This document shows, in pieces, positions 10,239 through 22,182 of a DNA stretch of 64,000 nucleotides (position 1 is the first letter of the stretch; each line of letters opens with the position of its first letter). The notes below the pieces were generated by a model. The model saw only the letters and a list, made by a program, of their open reading frames with translations, did not search any database and had not been told where the DNA came from. A program made the position numbers and the translations under genes. Source of the DNA: Cheilinus undulatus (Eukaryota > Chordata > Actinopteri > Labriformes > Labridae); NCBI RefSeq assembly GCF_018320785.1, contig NC_054877.1, positions 5,441,030 through 5,505,029 on the forward strand, in the 5' to 3' direction.

Positions 10239-11989
10239 CTAAGTTCCTGGTCCTTTTTAATTACAGGTCTGTTTCCAAATAATGAGTTTTTAATCCTTAG
10301 TTTATGTTACAAAACTCCCCAAATAAATCAAAAACAGTTTTTATTTAGCCTTGCAAAGTAGATGGATTCACCCATTTCCGTGCGCGCCCCCGGCACATGC
10401 ACACTAGGAGCCCAACAAGACGTTTAAACACCAGCTATAACAGCTGGCAGCCTGGACTAATTTAACCCTGGTTATATTAATAAGAGTAACATCAGGGTCG
10501 TATTTACAGACTTTATGTAGGCTTACACATCATTTGTTTTTTAAGCCGTATGTGGAATTATCCTGATCATTGTTAGCGAGTGCTAAAAAGCGCAGCGTAC
10601 TTCAGTCAGCTCCTACAGAGAGTTCGTTTTTACTCTGTTTGCCCCTTTCCGTCCCTGTCTTGTCTGTAAATTAAACGCTTTATGAAAAGAGGCCACTTTT
10701 TATGGATAGAAGGGATTTCTCCTCAAATGACAGACTGTTTGCTCAGTATCTGTGCCAGTCCCTTCCTGTGCATCATGAGGTGCATCAGAGCAGTGCAGAT
10801 GCTCATACTGTATGTCTGCAGGGCTATGAGGAGCGTTAAAGCTTCTGTGCACATGTAATGAATTAGACTATGCCTTGTTTACTAACTTAAACAGTTTATG
10901 TGCAAGCAAAATTTAAATTCAGACCTGATCCCAAAGCAGCCCTCTAACTTGGTTCTTTTAATAGAGCTCACAGGATCATTCTCATTAAAAACTGCTGCAG
11001 GTGCTCTTGAAATATGTCTGTAATTAGTTATGTCTCCATGTGTTTATTACCCTACGTTTCTGACACTGTTTGGGCATTATGATATGTAAATCTTGTGGAT
11101 AAGTTTATAAGTCAGAGGTGGAGTCATAGGGTGGCTTGCAGGGCCTGTGCCCCTAATATTTCCTCAGAAGCCCTGAATCTTTAAGTTTGGTAAAAGTATG
11201 TTATTGCAGAGTGTTATGATTGATGCATGTAAAAAGAAATATTTTGGATAATAATTTGCAGATCCACCCTGCTGATATTTAATAGTAGAGTTAAATGTTG
11301 CCTATGAGCAGTTTAGTATCGTACTGAAACTACAGTAGCATTAGTGTGATTACACTGATGGGGGGGGTCAATAAAAAAGTTTCTCTTATCTCATATTAAT
11401 TTATACAGCATATTTACATTTTGGATTTCTTTCATTTTGTGTGTTAAAGGAAGAAAAGCAGCTTCAAAATTGTGGTTGTCAACATTGTTCCATTGAATTG
11501 GTGTTGTTGGTGGTGGTGGGGCACCAAATTGTGATTCTGCCCAGGGCACCAAAATAGCTAGAGCCAGCCCTGTTCCTGCCTTATCTGATCATGTGTATGT
11601 TGTCTTAAAAGCTTGTATCAAACTGATTAATAGTCAGACTGCAGCACAGCGTGCCGCACTCTCTCCACGGTGCAAATAAAACTGCTTATCATCAAAATGA
11701 GAGAATTTTCCTACATTGGAGTCAAATAGCAGTTTCCGGATGATTGATTTATGTTTCTTTGGGATAGCAGAAATTTAAGGCAATCATATTTTTGGAGTGG
11801 GCGATAAGAACTGTGTGCTTTTAGCGCCAATAAATGAATATGACTCATTAGTTGTATATTTTAAGTATTGTACTTAATTACATTATAAAAAAAACACTGA
11901 CTAAAAAAATAAACCCTGCAGGGGCTCAGAAGAGGCACTTGGAGTTTTGGCTCTTGATGCATCGCAGAAGATCTGTTTCAACCTCACTC
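10239..11989. other. Mostly unrecognised; a diverged hAT-like remnant at about 11113-11575
   Basis: A short reverse fragment of the 559-bp family lies at 10345-10400. Around 11113-11575 the borders (CAGAGGTGGAGTCAT and, inverted, CAGGGCTGGCTCTAG) resemble ends of a common hAT-like repeat, but the match on the left is poor. Nothing else was recognised. Confidence 0.3.
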
Positions 11990-13220
11990 AGACCGTCACC
12001 ATCATCTAACCATGGATAAATGAAGCCATCCTTCTACCTATCTTCAAGACCATAATAGCAACAAAATCATGTGACTGACAGTGACGGCGTTTGGGTGAGT
12101 ACCCCAGTAGGGTTAATTTTTGTTTTCTGCTTGTACATTTGCGTTGTGTGGTATTTTTTCCCGTCTTGAAGCTAATACTTTAGAGACGTGTTTTCCACTC
12201 GTACGCTTGCGTACAAGAGTGATGTTTAAGTTAAGAGTAATGTGCAAGAGTACAAAAAATTTAAGTTATTTCCCCCTGTGTTTACGTATCAAGGGATGTG
12301 TTTTAACTTACTGTTAAGTGAACTGAGCAGTTTTCTTGACTGATTCAAGTTGGACTGATAGTTTAACTCTGTTAAACGCTATTGTTTATTTTCCTCAGCT
12401 TTCTTGGGCGGAAGCTGGAATTGCCTTTTCCCCCTCATACGTCTGCATACTAAGAGTGGGTGTTTTGTCTATTACCTGGCCAGTGGTTTCAGTTATATCT
12501 GTTTGTGTGTGCCCCCTGTGCACTGTTCGCGGTGCATGGGGCCTTTTTTCAGGGCAGTTCAGACAGTCTTGACTTCTGCCCTTGTATAGTATGGCTCCCA
12601 AGGCCTGCTGTTTTAGTAGGGTCACCATGGGCCCATGTGATCGCTATCGTGGAGTATTGTTAAGAGGAAGATGAGAGACATCAGACCCAACAATGCAGAT
12701 GACCTGAAGGCCGCTAACAAAGCAACCTGGGCTTCCATTACACCCGAGCAGTGCCACGGGCTGATCGCCTCTATGCCACACCGCATTGATGCAGTAATTC
12801 ATGCAAAAGGTGGCCCAACCAAGTATTGAGTGCATAGAAATGAACATACTTTTCAGAAGCCTGAAATTTCTGTTTAAATCATTTATTTTTTATTGATCTT
12901 ATGGAATCTTCAATTTTTTTGAGACACTGAATTTTGGGTTTTCTTATCCATAATTCATAATCATCAACATTTCGAGAAATAAAGGCTTGAAATATTTCAC
13001 TCTATGTGTAGCAAGTCTATATAATATATGGGTTTCACTTTCAGAAAAGAGTGACAAAAAATTTTGAACTTTTTCATGATATTCTGATTTTTTGAGATGC
13101 ACCTGTATATGCTCTCAGGCCAGCCTTCTAAGGTCAGTCACGTGACTTTGTTGCTATTATGGTCTCAGATAGGTCGAAGGATGGCTTCATTCATCCTTGG
13201 TAAGACCCTGGTGACGGTCA
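11990..13220. repeat. Fold-back structure: 90-bp inverted arms around a 1.05-kb centre
   Basis: The arm at 11990-12080 is the reverse complement of 13132-13220 with only scattered mismatches. Both include ATGAAGCCATCCTTC and CCATAATAGCAACAAA. The centre (12081-13131) contains a Tc1 3' relic and otherwise unrecognised sequence. No target duplication was found outside the arms. It could be a fold-back element or a rearranged repeat. Confidence 0.7.
12655..13110 (+). pseudogene. Tc1/mariner transposase C-terminal relic plus 3' terminus
   Basis: Plus-strand codons in 12655-12828 read like the last part of a Tc1 transposase, including SITPEQCHGLIASMPHRIDA and ending HAKGGPTKY before a stop. The catalytic DDE region is missing. 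A typical AT-rich Tc1 3' region follows to a GATGCACCTGTATA end near 13110. The relic lies in the centre of the fold-back structure. Confidence 0.7.
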
Positions 13221-15420
13221 TCTTTCGGTCTTATAGATCCATAGTTAGGGACATAACTTAAGGAGGTGCACTGCAGGTGCAGGTGGAGCTGCCTGCAGGC
13301 AGCAATCCTGTTTCTTTTGTGGAGGCAGAGAGCAGTGGAGTGTTGACTTCTGGTAGATGGAGGAGATGAAGGCATTGGCTGCAGCTTCTTGAGGAGATTG
13401 TTCATGTTAGAAAACAGGGTATCCGCGGGGTCTTGAAAAGTATCAAAAGGTGATAAATCAATTTTGGGAAAATTAAGACCCTTAAAAAGTATTAAAAAGT
13501 CTTATAACGACTTTATAAAGTCTTAAATTTTGAAAGCATTTTTTCCTGAATTAGCTGTCCAAGAGTTTGAGTCCCCAAAACATCGTAAAAGTGTGTGAAT
13601 TTATTCATTTTCATTAAAAAACAAAGATGAACAGGTATATAAAAAACTAGGCTATTGTGGGTGCGTTTGTAAATTGTCTCTGAGAGCGCCAGAGCGAGCT
13701 ATATCACTGATGTAAATGGTTACAGCTTGAGGTGGCGGTGAGGTATTAAAAAATATTGAGAAGGTCTTGAAAAAGTCTTAAAAAGGTATTAAAATTAACT
13801 TCAAGATTCCTGCATATACCCTGGGAAAGGAAGACCCTGCAGGAAACAAACATTGGGGGTGTTGATTTTTCAGAGACTGCAGGAGGAGGTGGTAACTTCT
13901 GCTGCAAGGCAGAGGTTGGAGAACAAGGGATGGGCTGCTGGTGAAAGTAGTTGGAGGTTGATGCTGAAGGCTTGAGTTAAAGGCATTAGTTGTTGTGGTG
14001 ATGGATTCATACAGAAGGTGAAGATCGAGGTTGACAGTTGTTCACAATACAGAGGAAGGAAAAGTTGGTGTTGTAAATGCTTGGCTCTTGCTGATAACAG
14101 ATTTTGAAGAGCTATTGAAGTTTGCAAATGCAAATGCTTTTGTAGGTGCTGTCTTTTTACAGTAAGACAACTTTAGTGACTGATGTCTCCTTGGAGATCC
14201 TGCAGATAGAGAATTTTTCAAAGCATCAAGTCCACAGCTTACTTTACAGTGAAGCTGTAGTTGAAGGCATTTCCCACAGATGTGTGAAGGAGGCAGCAGT
14301 GGTAGGGAATGGCTCTTTATGTTTAGTCTTTCAAAGGATCTGCACTTGTTGATGGTGTCATTTTTGTGTGGCATAGATTTGAGTTGGAGGTCTTAATCTC
14401 TGGTTTGTAGTCACAAATTGCAGATTGAGGCTGGTGGACTCCGTGCTTTGTTGGTTGCGTTTCAACACTTGTTTTTGCTATAGAGATGTTCCTCACGTCT
14501 GCTTTCTAAGAAAACACCTGCAGCTGATGGCATGTTGGCACAAAGATGTTATTAGGTCTATTTTCTCTATGCACATGCATTATGGGTATTGTGGTCCCAA
14601 GCACTGATACTGCAGGTAGAGGCAGCTGCATTTGCTGGCAATTGCAAAAGGTCATGGAAGAAGCTGCTCATATTGGGCAGATACTGTTTATGGATGAACT
14701 GAGTGTATCAAAGAGTCACAAACTGCTGCAGTGTCTGAGGTGACGCTACTGAACGTTGCTTGAAGAGGCCTGAGTTGGAGGCACTTGACACACTTATCTT
14801 TTATAAAGTAGTGAAAGCAGCAGAGGCTGATGTTTTCTGGATAAGGATAAAAATTGAGCATGCAGAATGGTTTAGTGCCTAGCATTGCCCAAAGAATTAC
14901 CATGTTGAGTCAGCAGCTTCTGATCGGTAGCAAAGGCTGCAGTCAGAGGCAGTAGGTGCAAGCCAGAACTTAAGCTGGAGTTCGCTGTATGTTGCTTGTT
15001 TAAGATTGAGTCAGGGGTATTAAAAGCAGCTTTTTGTAATATTAATAATGTAGTGGTAGAGGCTGCAGATGACCTGAACTTCTGACAGAGGCTTGATTTA
15101 GAGGCTGATTGGATTTTCTTTTTAATTCTAAATGAGCAGAAGAAGAGGGTGAGGCCATGTTTCTGGTCCTGAGGTAGGAAGAGACTAGAGCTGAAGGTGT
15201 TTGCAGCACATCAGATGGAAGTAGCGGCTTGCTTTGTGATTGAAGCTGCATGTGCATAAATGTTAAATGCAGATGCGAAGCAGGGCTGCAGCTGGAAGTA
15301 TAGTATGAGAAATCCTCCATTAACAGTTTCATAAAGCTCAGCTTTCAGCCACAGTCAGCACAATGTTAGCTGTGGGCATCCATTGATTAGTGGCTGATGG
15401 TGTCTTCAAGGGTTAATTGT
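13221..15420. other. Degenerate GCTGCA/GGCAGC-rich repeat region, probably non-coding
   Basis: Short motifs such as GCTGCAG, GAGGCAG and TGAAGGCA recur irregularly throughout. This gives several open minus-strand frames (13187-13405, 13870-14133, 14042-14374, 15042-15332) with low-complexity Leu/Gln/Ser-rich translations and no domain. The pattern looks like an old diverged minisatellite. A MITE-like element interrupts it at 13415-13823. Confidence 0.4.
13415..13823. mobile_element. MITE-like element with CAGGGTAT inverted termini
   Basis: The left end CAGGGTATCCGCGGGGTCTT and the right end (inverted) CAGGGTATATGCAGGAATCTT pair. The interior repeats AAGTCTTAAAA-like motifs near both ends. 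It is 409 bp with no coding frame. The termini are hAT-like, but no clear 8-bp duplication was seen. Confidence 0.6.
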
Positions 15421-15479
15421 ACAGATGAAAACAGTTCCATCTAGTGGTCTAAATCTGTAAATGCATATCATGCAGTTGT

Positions 15480-15662
15480 ACCTCGAGAACTCCAAAACTG
15501 CACAAACACTAACCATTTCATTAGGTATACATTTTCAATTGCTCATTAATATCTGATCAGCCAATCACATGGTAGCAGCCAGTGCATTCAGACATGCAAA
15601 CATGATCAAGATGATTTTCTAAAGTTCAAACCAAGCAGCAGAATAGGGAGGAAAGGTGATTA
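15480..15662 (+). mobile_element. Tc1-like 5' region fragment
   Basis: The segment CAGCCAATCACATGG and the following codons resemble the 5' part of a common teleost Tc1-like element just before its transposase. The family resemblance is recalled, not searched. It stops where the next MITE (starting AGACCCTGTAAAGT) begins, so the MITE probably inserted into it. Confidence 0.4.
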
Positions 15663-16135
15663 AAGACCCTGTAAAGTAAAAATAAATTTGTATTTAGGTT
15701 TGTTGTATGCCAGGTCACTGTTTTATGAACCCCCAGGTCAAATTTCAGTCAAATCAAAAAACCTCTAAGTTATAAAATTAATCTTCAAATCATGAAAAAT
15801 GAGGCAGTAAAATCTGCTCCAGGATGGAGTGGGTGCTTCTGCTGAATGAGCTGAAGCCACGTACATTCAGGAGAAATACAATCCTCTCAGATTTAAAAAA
15901 TGTTATAATCTGAATGAAGAAAAAAGAACTTACACTATTAGCATGTCTGTTGACCTTTTGATGACCTTAGCAGAAGAGACAAGGTCCATTTTCCGGCTCA
16001 AATCTCGGTTATGATGCTTCAAATGATCTGTACACCACTGTGGCTGACAGATTTTGCCAATTTTTCTCACAATGGACAGAAAAACAGCATTTAACTGACT
16101 GCTAACTTCCAATAAAGGCAGTGACATCAGCTAAC
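15663..16135 (+). mobile_element. MITE family M1 copy (5' end AGACCCTGTAAAGT)
   Basis: This is colinear with 56655-56985 and, in part and inverted, with 21864-22182, which has both termini. The left end matches the (A)GTCCCTGTAAAGT terminus of that copy. The right terminus was not located. The open minus-strand frame at 15930-16127 lies within it and is not a gene. Confidence 0.55.
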
Positions 16136-17676
16136 AACAGACTGCACTGAGATGAACTGCTCAGTGTTGCCAACTCCTCAGTAAGAAAAGTGACGATTGG
16201 CTGTCCCAAAAGTTGCTAGAAGTTGCTAAATGATGTCATCACCTAATTTGCATAGTTGTTCATGTGCATGTAATTGTAGTGGATGCTGTCAGAGAGATGA
16301 TTAACATTGTGGGAGAGACAAAAAGTGAGTAAAGAACACCCTAAATATGTTTAGAACAACAAATGAACTTTCTTCTCTCCATTCTTGTTTTTTTAAAAGT
16401 CACAATTCTTACCCTCCTCCTTTATCTGGGCTTGGGACCGGCAAAAGTGATCCAAATGACACACTCTGGCGGAGTTACTTTTTTTTTTTTTTTTTTTTTA
16501 ATTAATTAACTAATTTATTTTTTTTTTTTTTTAAGTTCGCTGGGGAGTATACAATGAAATTGTCAATGTAAACATAACAGATGAATCCCCTCAGGTCCCC
16601 AAGGACCCTCTCTGATTCTGTCATATCTGGACAACAGTATTGTCTGTTTAGCTGCTGTCTGCTTGGTCAGGTGACCTGCTGCAGACAGGTTGACTCAGGT
16701 GTGAAGTGGGGCAGGGACTGAAGGAGAACAAAGGGAGAAGGTGAAATGTTTGGAGAGGATTTGACTGGTGCTGCTGGAAGAAACTCTCTGCAGCTCTCTG
16801 CAGGGCTCTGGTCTAGAGAGAAGACTGAAGTCTGTGCTATTGTTGAAAAATGGAGGACAATGTTTCCTGGTTGCTCATCCTGGGTCTGTCCCGCTTCCTG
16901 TATCTCCTATGAAGGTCTTTTTTTCTTAAGGTCCCTATCCTGCAGTCCAAAGACACATGACAAAGAAAACAATCAAGCAGCATCCAACACAAACCTATCT
17001 CATAAACATGCATGAGAATCAAACTCACCTTTAATCTTCCAGTAACAGACTACATGAATTAATTTGTGATGATCATGCACCTTACCTGCGGCGTGAACCA
17101 CTCATAGATTACACTTTACTGATCGACTTATTTTAAGCTTATTTACTTTGATAATATTTTGCTGATGTCTGCAAACTTGAGTGCATGAACCTCATGAACA
17201 CTTGTGACGGTGTATTTTGTTTTTGTCAGACGAGGCTCCTTAACCTCATCTCAGAAGAATTAGGACACTGAAGTGGGGCTATTCTCCCACAGCTGTGGCA
17301 GTGGTTGAGGGGCGTCAGGAAGTTTCCACTTTGACTTGGTCCTGTACGCCACATCTCTGGGGACCACTGCTGCTCCGAGATCCCCTGCAGTTCAGCCTGG
17401 GACTGTGAGAGACCCAGTTTCCATGTGTGGCCACGAGGAGGCACTGCAGGAGTCTTGGTGGTGGAGATGCTGTCTACTAAATGAGGACAAGTCTATAACT
17501 ATTGCCTCCTCTTGTTTCAGTCTGTATTTAGAAGACTAGCCATTAGCAGCTGCTGTTAGCAGAGAGACAGGAAGAGAGGACAAGAATGCATGTAGAAAAT
17601 ACTGACTGAAGACTAGAGGACAGCAGCAGACGCTCCACACACCCTGTGTGCATGCACACCCACACACACACTCGCA
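16136..17676. other. No gene seen; poly-T/A tract at 16482-16533
   Basis: A long T run, an AATTAATTAACTAATTTA bridge and a second T run occupy 16482-16533. Frames at 16746-17015 and 17226-17444 have no recognisable domain. Nothing else was identified. Confidence 0.4.
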
Positions 17677-20273
17677 TACAACACGCATACAACACACATA
17701 CAACACTCAGACAACATGCAGACAACATGCAGACAACATTCAGTACACATGCAGACAACATTCAGACAACATTCAGACAACATGCAGACAACATTCAGAC
17801 AATATGCAGACAACATAAGGACAATATACAGACAACATACAGACAACATGCAGACAACATGCAGACAACATTCAGACAACATTCAGACAACACACAGACA
17901 ACATGCAGACAACATTCAGACAACATTCAGACAACATGCAGACAACATTCAGACAACATTCAGACAACACACAGACAACATGCAGACAACATTCAGACAA
18001 CATTCAGACAACATTCAGACAACACACAGACAACATGCAGACAACATTCAGACAACATTCAGACAACATACAGACAACATGCAGACAACATTCAGAACAC
18101 ATGCAGACAACATTCAGACAACATTCAGACAACATGCAGACAACATTCAGACAACATTCAGACAACATTCAGACAACACACAGACAACATACAGACAACA
18201 TGCAGACAACATTCAGAACACATGCAGACAACATTCAGACAACATTCAGACAACATGCAGACAACATTCAGACAACATTCAGACAACATGCAGACAACAT
18301 TCAGACAACACACAGACAACATGCAGACAACATTCAGACAACATACAGACATCATGCAGACAACATGCAGACAACATTCAGACAACATACAGACAATATA
18401 CGGACAACATGACAACAACATTCAGACAACATGCAGACAACATTCAGACAACATACAGACTTCATGCAGACAACATGAAAACAACATACAGACAACATTC
18501 AGACAACATGCAGACAACATTAAAACAACATACAGACAACATACAGACAAAATTCAGACAACATGCAGACAACATACAGACAACATTCATACAACATACA
18601 GACAACATGCAGACAACATACATACATCATGCAGACAACATTCAGACAACATGCAGACAACATACAGACAATATACAGACAACATGAAAACAACATGCAG
18701 ACAACATGCCGACAACATTCAGGACACATGCAGACAACATAAAGACAACATTCAGACAACATAGAGACAACATGCAGACAACATACAGACATCATGCAGA
18801 CAACATTCAGACAACATGCAGACAACATACAGACAATATACAGACAACATGAAAACAACATTCAGACAACATACAGACAACATGCAGACAACATACAGAC
18901 AACATGAAAACAACATTCAGACAACATGCAGACAATATACAGACAACATGCAGACAACATACAGACAACATGCAGACAACATACAGACATCATGCAGACA
19001 ACATGAAAACAACATTCAGACAACATACAGACAATATACAGACAACATGAAAACAACATTCAGACAACATGCAGACAACATGCAGACAACATTCAGACAA
19101 CATACAGACTTCATGCAGACAACATGAAAACAACATACAGACAACATTCAGACAACATGCAGACAACATTAAAACAACATTCAGACAACATACAGACAAC
19201 ATGCAGACAACATACAGATATCATGCAGACAACATTAAAACAACATTCAGACAACATGCAGACAACATTAAAACAACATTCAGACAACATGCAGACAACA
19301 TTCAGACAACATGCAGACAACATAAGGACAATATACAGACAACATGCAGACAACATGCAGACAACATTCAGAACACATGCAGACAACATTCAGACAACAT
19401 TCAGACAACATGCAGACAACATTCAGACAATATGCAGACAACATTCAGACAACATGCAGACAACATGCAGACAACATACAGACAACATGCAGACAACATG
19501 CAGACAACATTCAGACAACATGCAGACAACATGCAGACAACATGCAGACAACATGCAGACAAAATTCAGACAACATACAGACAACATACAGACAACATGC
19601 AGACAACATGCAGACAACATGCAGACAACATGCAGACAACATACATACATCATGCAGACAACATTCAGACAACATGCAGACAACATACAGACAATATACA
19701 GACAACATGAAAACAACATGCAGACAACATGCCGACAACATTCAGGACACATGCAGACAACATAAAGACAACATTCAGACAACATAGAGACAACATGCAG
19801 ACAACATACAGACATCATGCAGACAACATTCAGACAACATGCAGACAACATGCAGACAACATACAGACATCATGCAGACAACATTAAAACAACATTCAGA
19901 CAACATGCAGACAACATTAAAACAACATTCAGACAACATACAGACAACATGCAGAGAACATACAGACAACATGCAGACAACATTAAAACAACATTCAGAC
20001 AACATACAGACAACATGCAGAGAACATACAGACAACATGCAGACAACATACAGACAACATGCAGACAACATGCAGACAACATACAGACAACATGCAGACA
20101 ACATGCAGAAAACATACAGACAACATGCAGACAACATGACAACAACATTCAGACAACTTGCAGACAACATACAGACAACATTCAGACAACATACAGACAA
20201 CATGCAGACAACATTGAGACAACATGCAGACAACATACAGACAACATGAAAACAACATACAGACAACATACAG
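17677..20273. repeat. Minisatellite of 11-bp unit ACAACATKCAG, about 235 copies
   Basis: An almost unbroken array of 11-mers of the type ACAACAT(T/G/A)CAG runs for about 2.58 kb. Variants include ACAACATGAAA, ACAACATTAAA and ACATCATGCAG. The unit length is not a multiple of 3, so three units (33 bp) encode the same 11-residue cycle (RQHADNIQTTF-like) in every plus-strand frame, and a Cys/Val/Leu-rich cycle on the minus strand. Long overlapping frames such as 17646-18764 arise this way and are not genes. Larger duplicated blocks exist inside it: the block at 18616 recurs at 19639, exactly 93 units away. Confidence 0.97.
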
Positions 20274-20289
20274 GCTTAAAATGAGGCAG

Positions 20290-21545
20290 CTATGGTCTTT
20301 CTATAGATTATATAAACTAGAACACATACTTAAAATGATAAACTTATCTTAAAGTTAACTTAAACTTACAGATCTAGAACTTAACCTTAAAACTTAACAC
20401 TATGATCTTTATCAACTTATCTTATCTTATCAACTAATGTAAAGACTGTCTTTTCAGGTTTTCACTCTCCTCCTGTGAGGAACCTCAGGCTGTGGTTTTC
20501 TGGAGATATCCACATCATGCAGGGGGGGAAAAACCCCCACCCCGTATGAGACGTCCACATGTACCCGTCCTGAATCATCTACTGATTCAATGAACACGGG
20601 ACGGTTCAGTCTCTCCCAAAGTTGCTGCTTGATACACTGTCTAAGATCAAGGCTGTAGGGATGCCAACAACCATTCTTGAACGTTACCATATCATCTACC
20701 ACGGCGTGGTAGAACTGCTGGTACTCTTCCACTGAGCGACCAGTGATCGTCGGTGGCTTGTTACCGAGCAGCGCAGCTGTGGGAGGCGTAGGACTGGGTA
20801 TCTCAGAAGGCAGCTCAACAGGTTCTCTTGAACTGTGAGGCCTTTGGACCGAAAACAGAAGGTCAGCACAGTTGGAGAGCTGTGGTGCAGGATCTAAAAA
20901 TATATTACCTAAGAGGTTGGTGCATCTTCAGGCTGCGATGGTTTTTACATGCATTATATAAACGGGAACACTTAAAATTCAAATGTTAAACTTATAGAAC
21001 TACTACTTACTGAACTAAACCTTAAAACTTACTACTAGAATATTTACAAATCTTATTAACTAATGTAAAGACTGTCTTCTCAGTTCTTTACTCTCTTTCT
21101 ATGAGAAACCTTAGGCTGTGGTTCACCAGAGATATCCACATCATACAGAGGGGGAAAAACCCCCACCCCATATGAGACATCTACATGGACTCTTCCTGAA
21201 TCGTCCACTGATTCAGTGAACACGGGACGGTTCAGTCTCTCCCAAAGTTGCTGCTTGATACGCCTTCCAAGATCAAGGCTGTAGGGACGCGCGCGACCAC
21301 TCTTGAACCTTAGCATATCATCTACCACGGCGTGGTAGAGCTGCTGGTACTCTTCCACTGAGCGACCAGCGATCGTCAGTGGCTCGTCACCGAGCAGCGC
21401 AGCTGTGGGAAGCTTAGGACGGGGTATCTCTGATAGCAGCTCAGCAGGTTCTCTAGAGCTGTGAGGCCTTTGGACCCAAGATAGAAGGTCAGCACAGTTG
21501 GAGAGCTGCGGTGCTGGATCCTGAGTCGGCTCTGCTGGACGCTCT
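20290..21545. repeat. Tandem duplication of about 630 bp carrying a terminal exon
   Basis: Positions 20290-20905 and 20930-21545 are diverged copies in the same orientation. Both include an AT-rich 3' flank (TAATGTAAAGACTGTCTT in each) and the coding part of a minus-strand exon. The first copy starts within 20 bp of the end of the 11-bp minisatellite. Confidence 0.8.
20454..20894 (-). CDS. Partial duplicate of an unrecognised terminal exon
   Basis: The frame is open from DPAPQLSNCADLL to the stop at 20454 and is paralogous to the last 140 or so codons of 21080-21622. The most conserved block reads EEYQQFYHAVVDDM, then QQLWERLNRPVF, then VDDSGRVHVDVSYGVGVFPP. The copy lacks the basic, Pro/Ser-rich N-terminal part of its neighbour and the TTCCTAG acceptor. 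An alternative acceptor (TATTTTTAG at about 20895) is possible. It has no stop or frameshift over 147 codons despite many amino-acid changes. It may be a pseudo-exon, an alternative terminal exon, or a live copy. No function can be assigned. Confidence 0.45.
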   Translation of the reverse strand, partial: DPAPQLSNCADLLFSVQRPHSSREPVELPSEIPSPTPPTAALLGNKPPTITGRSVEEYQQFYHAVVDDMVTFKNGCWHPYSLDLRQCIKQQLWERLNRPVFIESVDDSGRVHVDVSYGVGVFPPLHDVDISRKPQPEVPHRRRVKT

Positions 21546-21622
21546 GCAGAAGGGTTGGAAGGAGGGGAGGTCTGCTTCCTCTTCTGAGACGGTTTGGGAG
21601 CAGAAGCTGAATAATTATGATC
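21080..21622 (-). CDS. Unrecognised protein, probable terminal exon (180 codons)
   Basis: A minus-strand frame starts right after a good acceptor (TTTCTTTCCTAG|GAT) at 21622 and stays open to a stop at 21080. The first 45 residues are Pro/Ser-rich with a basic stretch (KPSQKRK) that could be a nuclear localisation signal. The middle contains NCADLLSWVQRPHSSREP. The C-terminal 92 residues form a compact, probably folded block (EEYQQLYHAVVDDM, LGRRIKQQLWERLNRPVF, GRVHVDVSYGVGVFPPLYDV) and end with a basic tail. There is no ATG before the conserved block, so earlier exons are needed; a candidate is 22449-22568. A partial tandem duplicate follows at 20454-20894. I do not recognise the family. It may belong to a teleost-specific gene or to a domesticated or passenger transposon ORF. 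Confidence 0.5.
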   Translation of the reverse strand, partial: DHNYSASAPKPSQKRKQTSPPSNPSAERPAEPTQDPAPQLSNCADLLSWVQRPHSSREPAELLSEIPRPKLPTAALLGDEPLTIAGRSVEEYQQLYHAVVDDMLRFKSGRARPYSLDLGRRIKQQLWERLNRPVFTESVDDSGRVHVDVSYGVGVFPPLYDVDISGEPQPKVSHRKRVKN

Positions 21623-21863
21623 CTAGGAAAGAAAAACAAACCAGATGTCAGGCTTTGGTGAACGTCTGAGCAGTAAACTTCTACTGAGCTAAAAAGTCAA
21701 CTGTGATTGGAGCATGGAGAATGGTCCAGCTTGAAGGAAGTTAAAACCTTTGGACAGCGATAAATACAACTTTGCCTCTCAAACAACTGATGCTCTTGTA
21801 TGCTCTAGTAAAGACTAATTATACTGAATAATTTGTGTATTTTAATTTGAATGTTTTGAATTA

Positions 21864-22182
21864 GAGTCCCTGTATAGTAAAATCCAAACTTTGTGTCTTA
21901 ACACACTAGATATGTTGGAGTAAGGTTGTCATGTGAAAACACTGAGGTCTAAGTTTAAGGCGGTTGTATTTCTCATGAGTGGGCGTGGCTTCAGCTCATT
22001 CAACAGACACGCCCACACCATCCTGGAGCAGATTTTACTGCCTGATTTTTCATGATTTAAGCTTAATTTGATATCTTACAGATGTTTTTCATGACTGAAA
22101 TGTGGCCTGGTGATTTATAACTCAGTGTTCTGTCAAACAGCAAACCTAAAATACAGATTTTTTTTATCACTTTACAGGGACT
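21864..22182. mobile_element. MITE family M1, complete copy with TTA target duplication
   Basis: Inverted termini GAGTCCCTGTATAGT and (inverted) AGTCCCTGTAAAGT enclose about 320 bp. TTA lies directly outside both ends (21861-21863 and 22183-22185), as expected for PIF/Harbinger-mobilised MITEs. The interior matches 15663-16135 in inverted orientation. The upstream gene frame ends before it, so if 22449-22568 is a real exon this element is intronic. Confidence 0.75.

Noticed and set aside
13870..14374. Overlapping minus-strand frames as exons of a Leu/Gln-rich protein
   Set aside because: They fall in a degenerate GCTGCA-rich repeat that opens several frames at once.
17646..18764. 372-codon open frame in the 11-bp repeat
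   Set aside because: It is a by-product of the repeat: all frames of the array are open because few unit variants contain stop codons. There is no domain and no gene-like ends.
17677..20273. CRISPR-like array
   Set aside because: Short contiguous units without unique spacers, in a eukaryotic context; it is a minisatellite.
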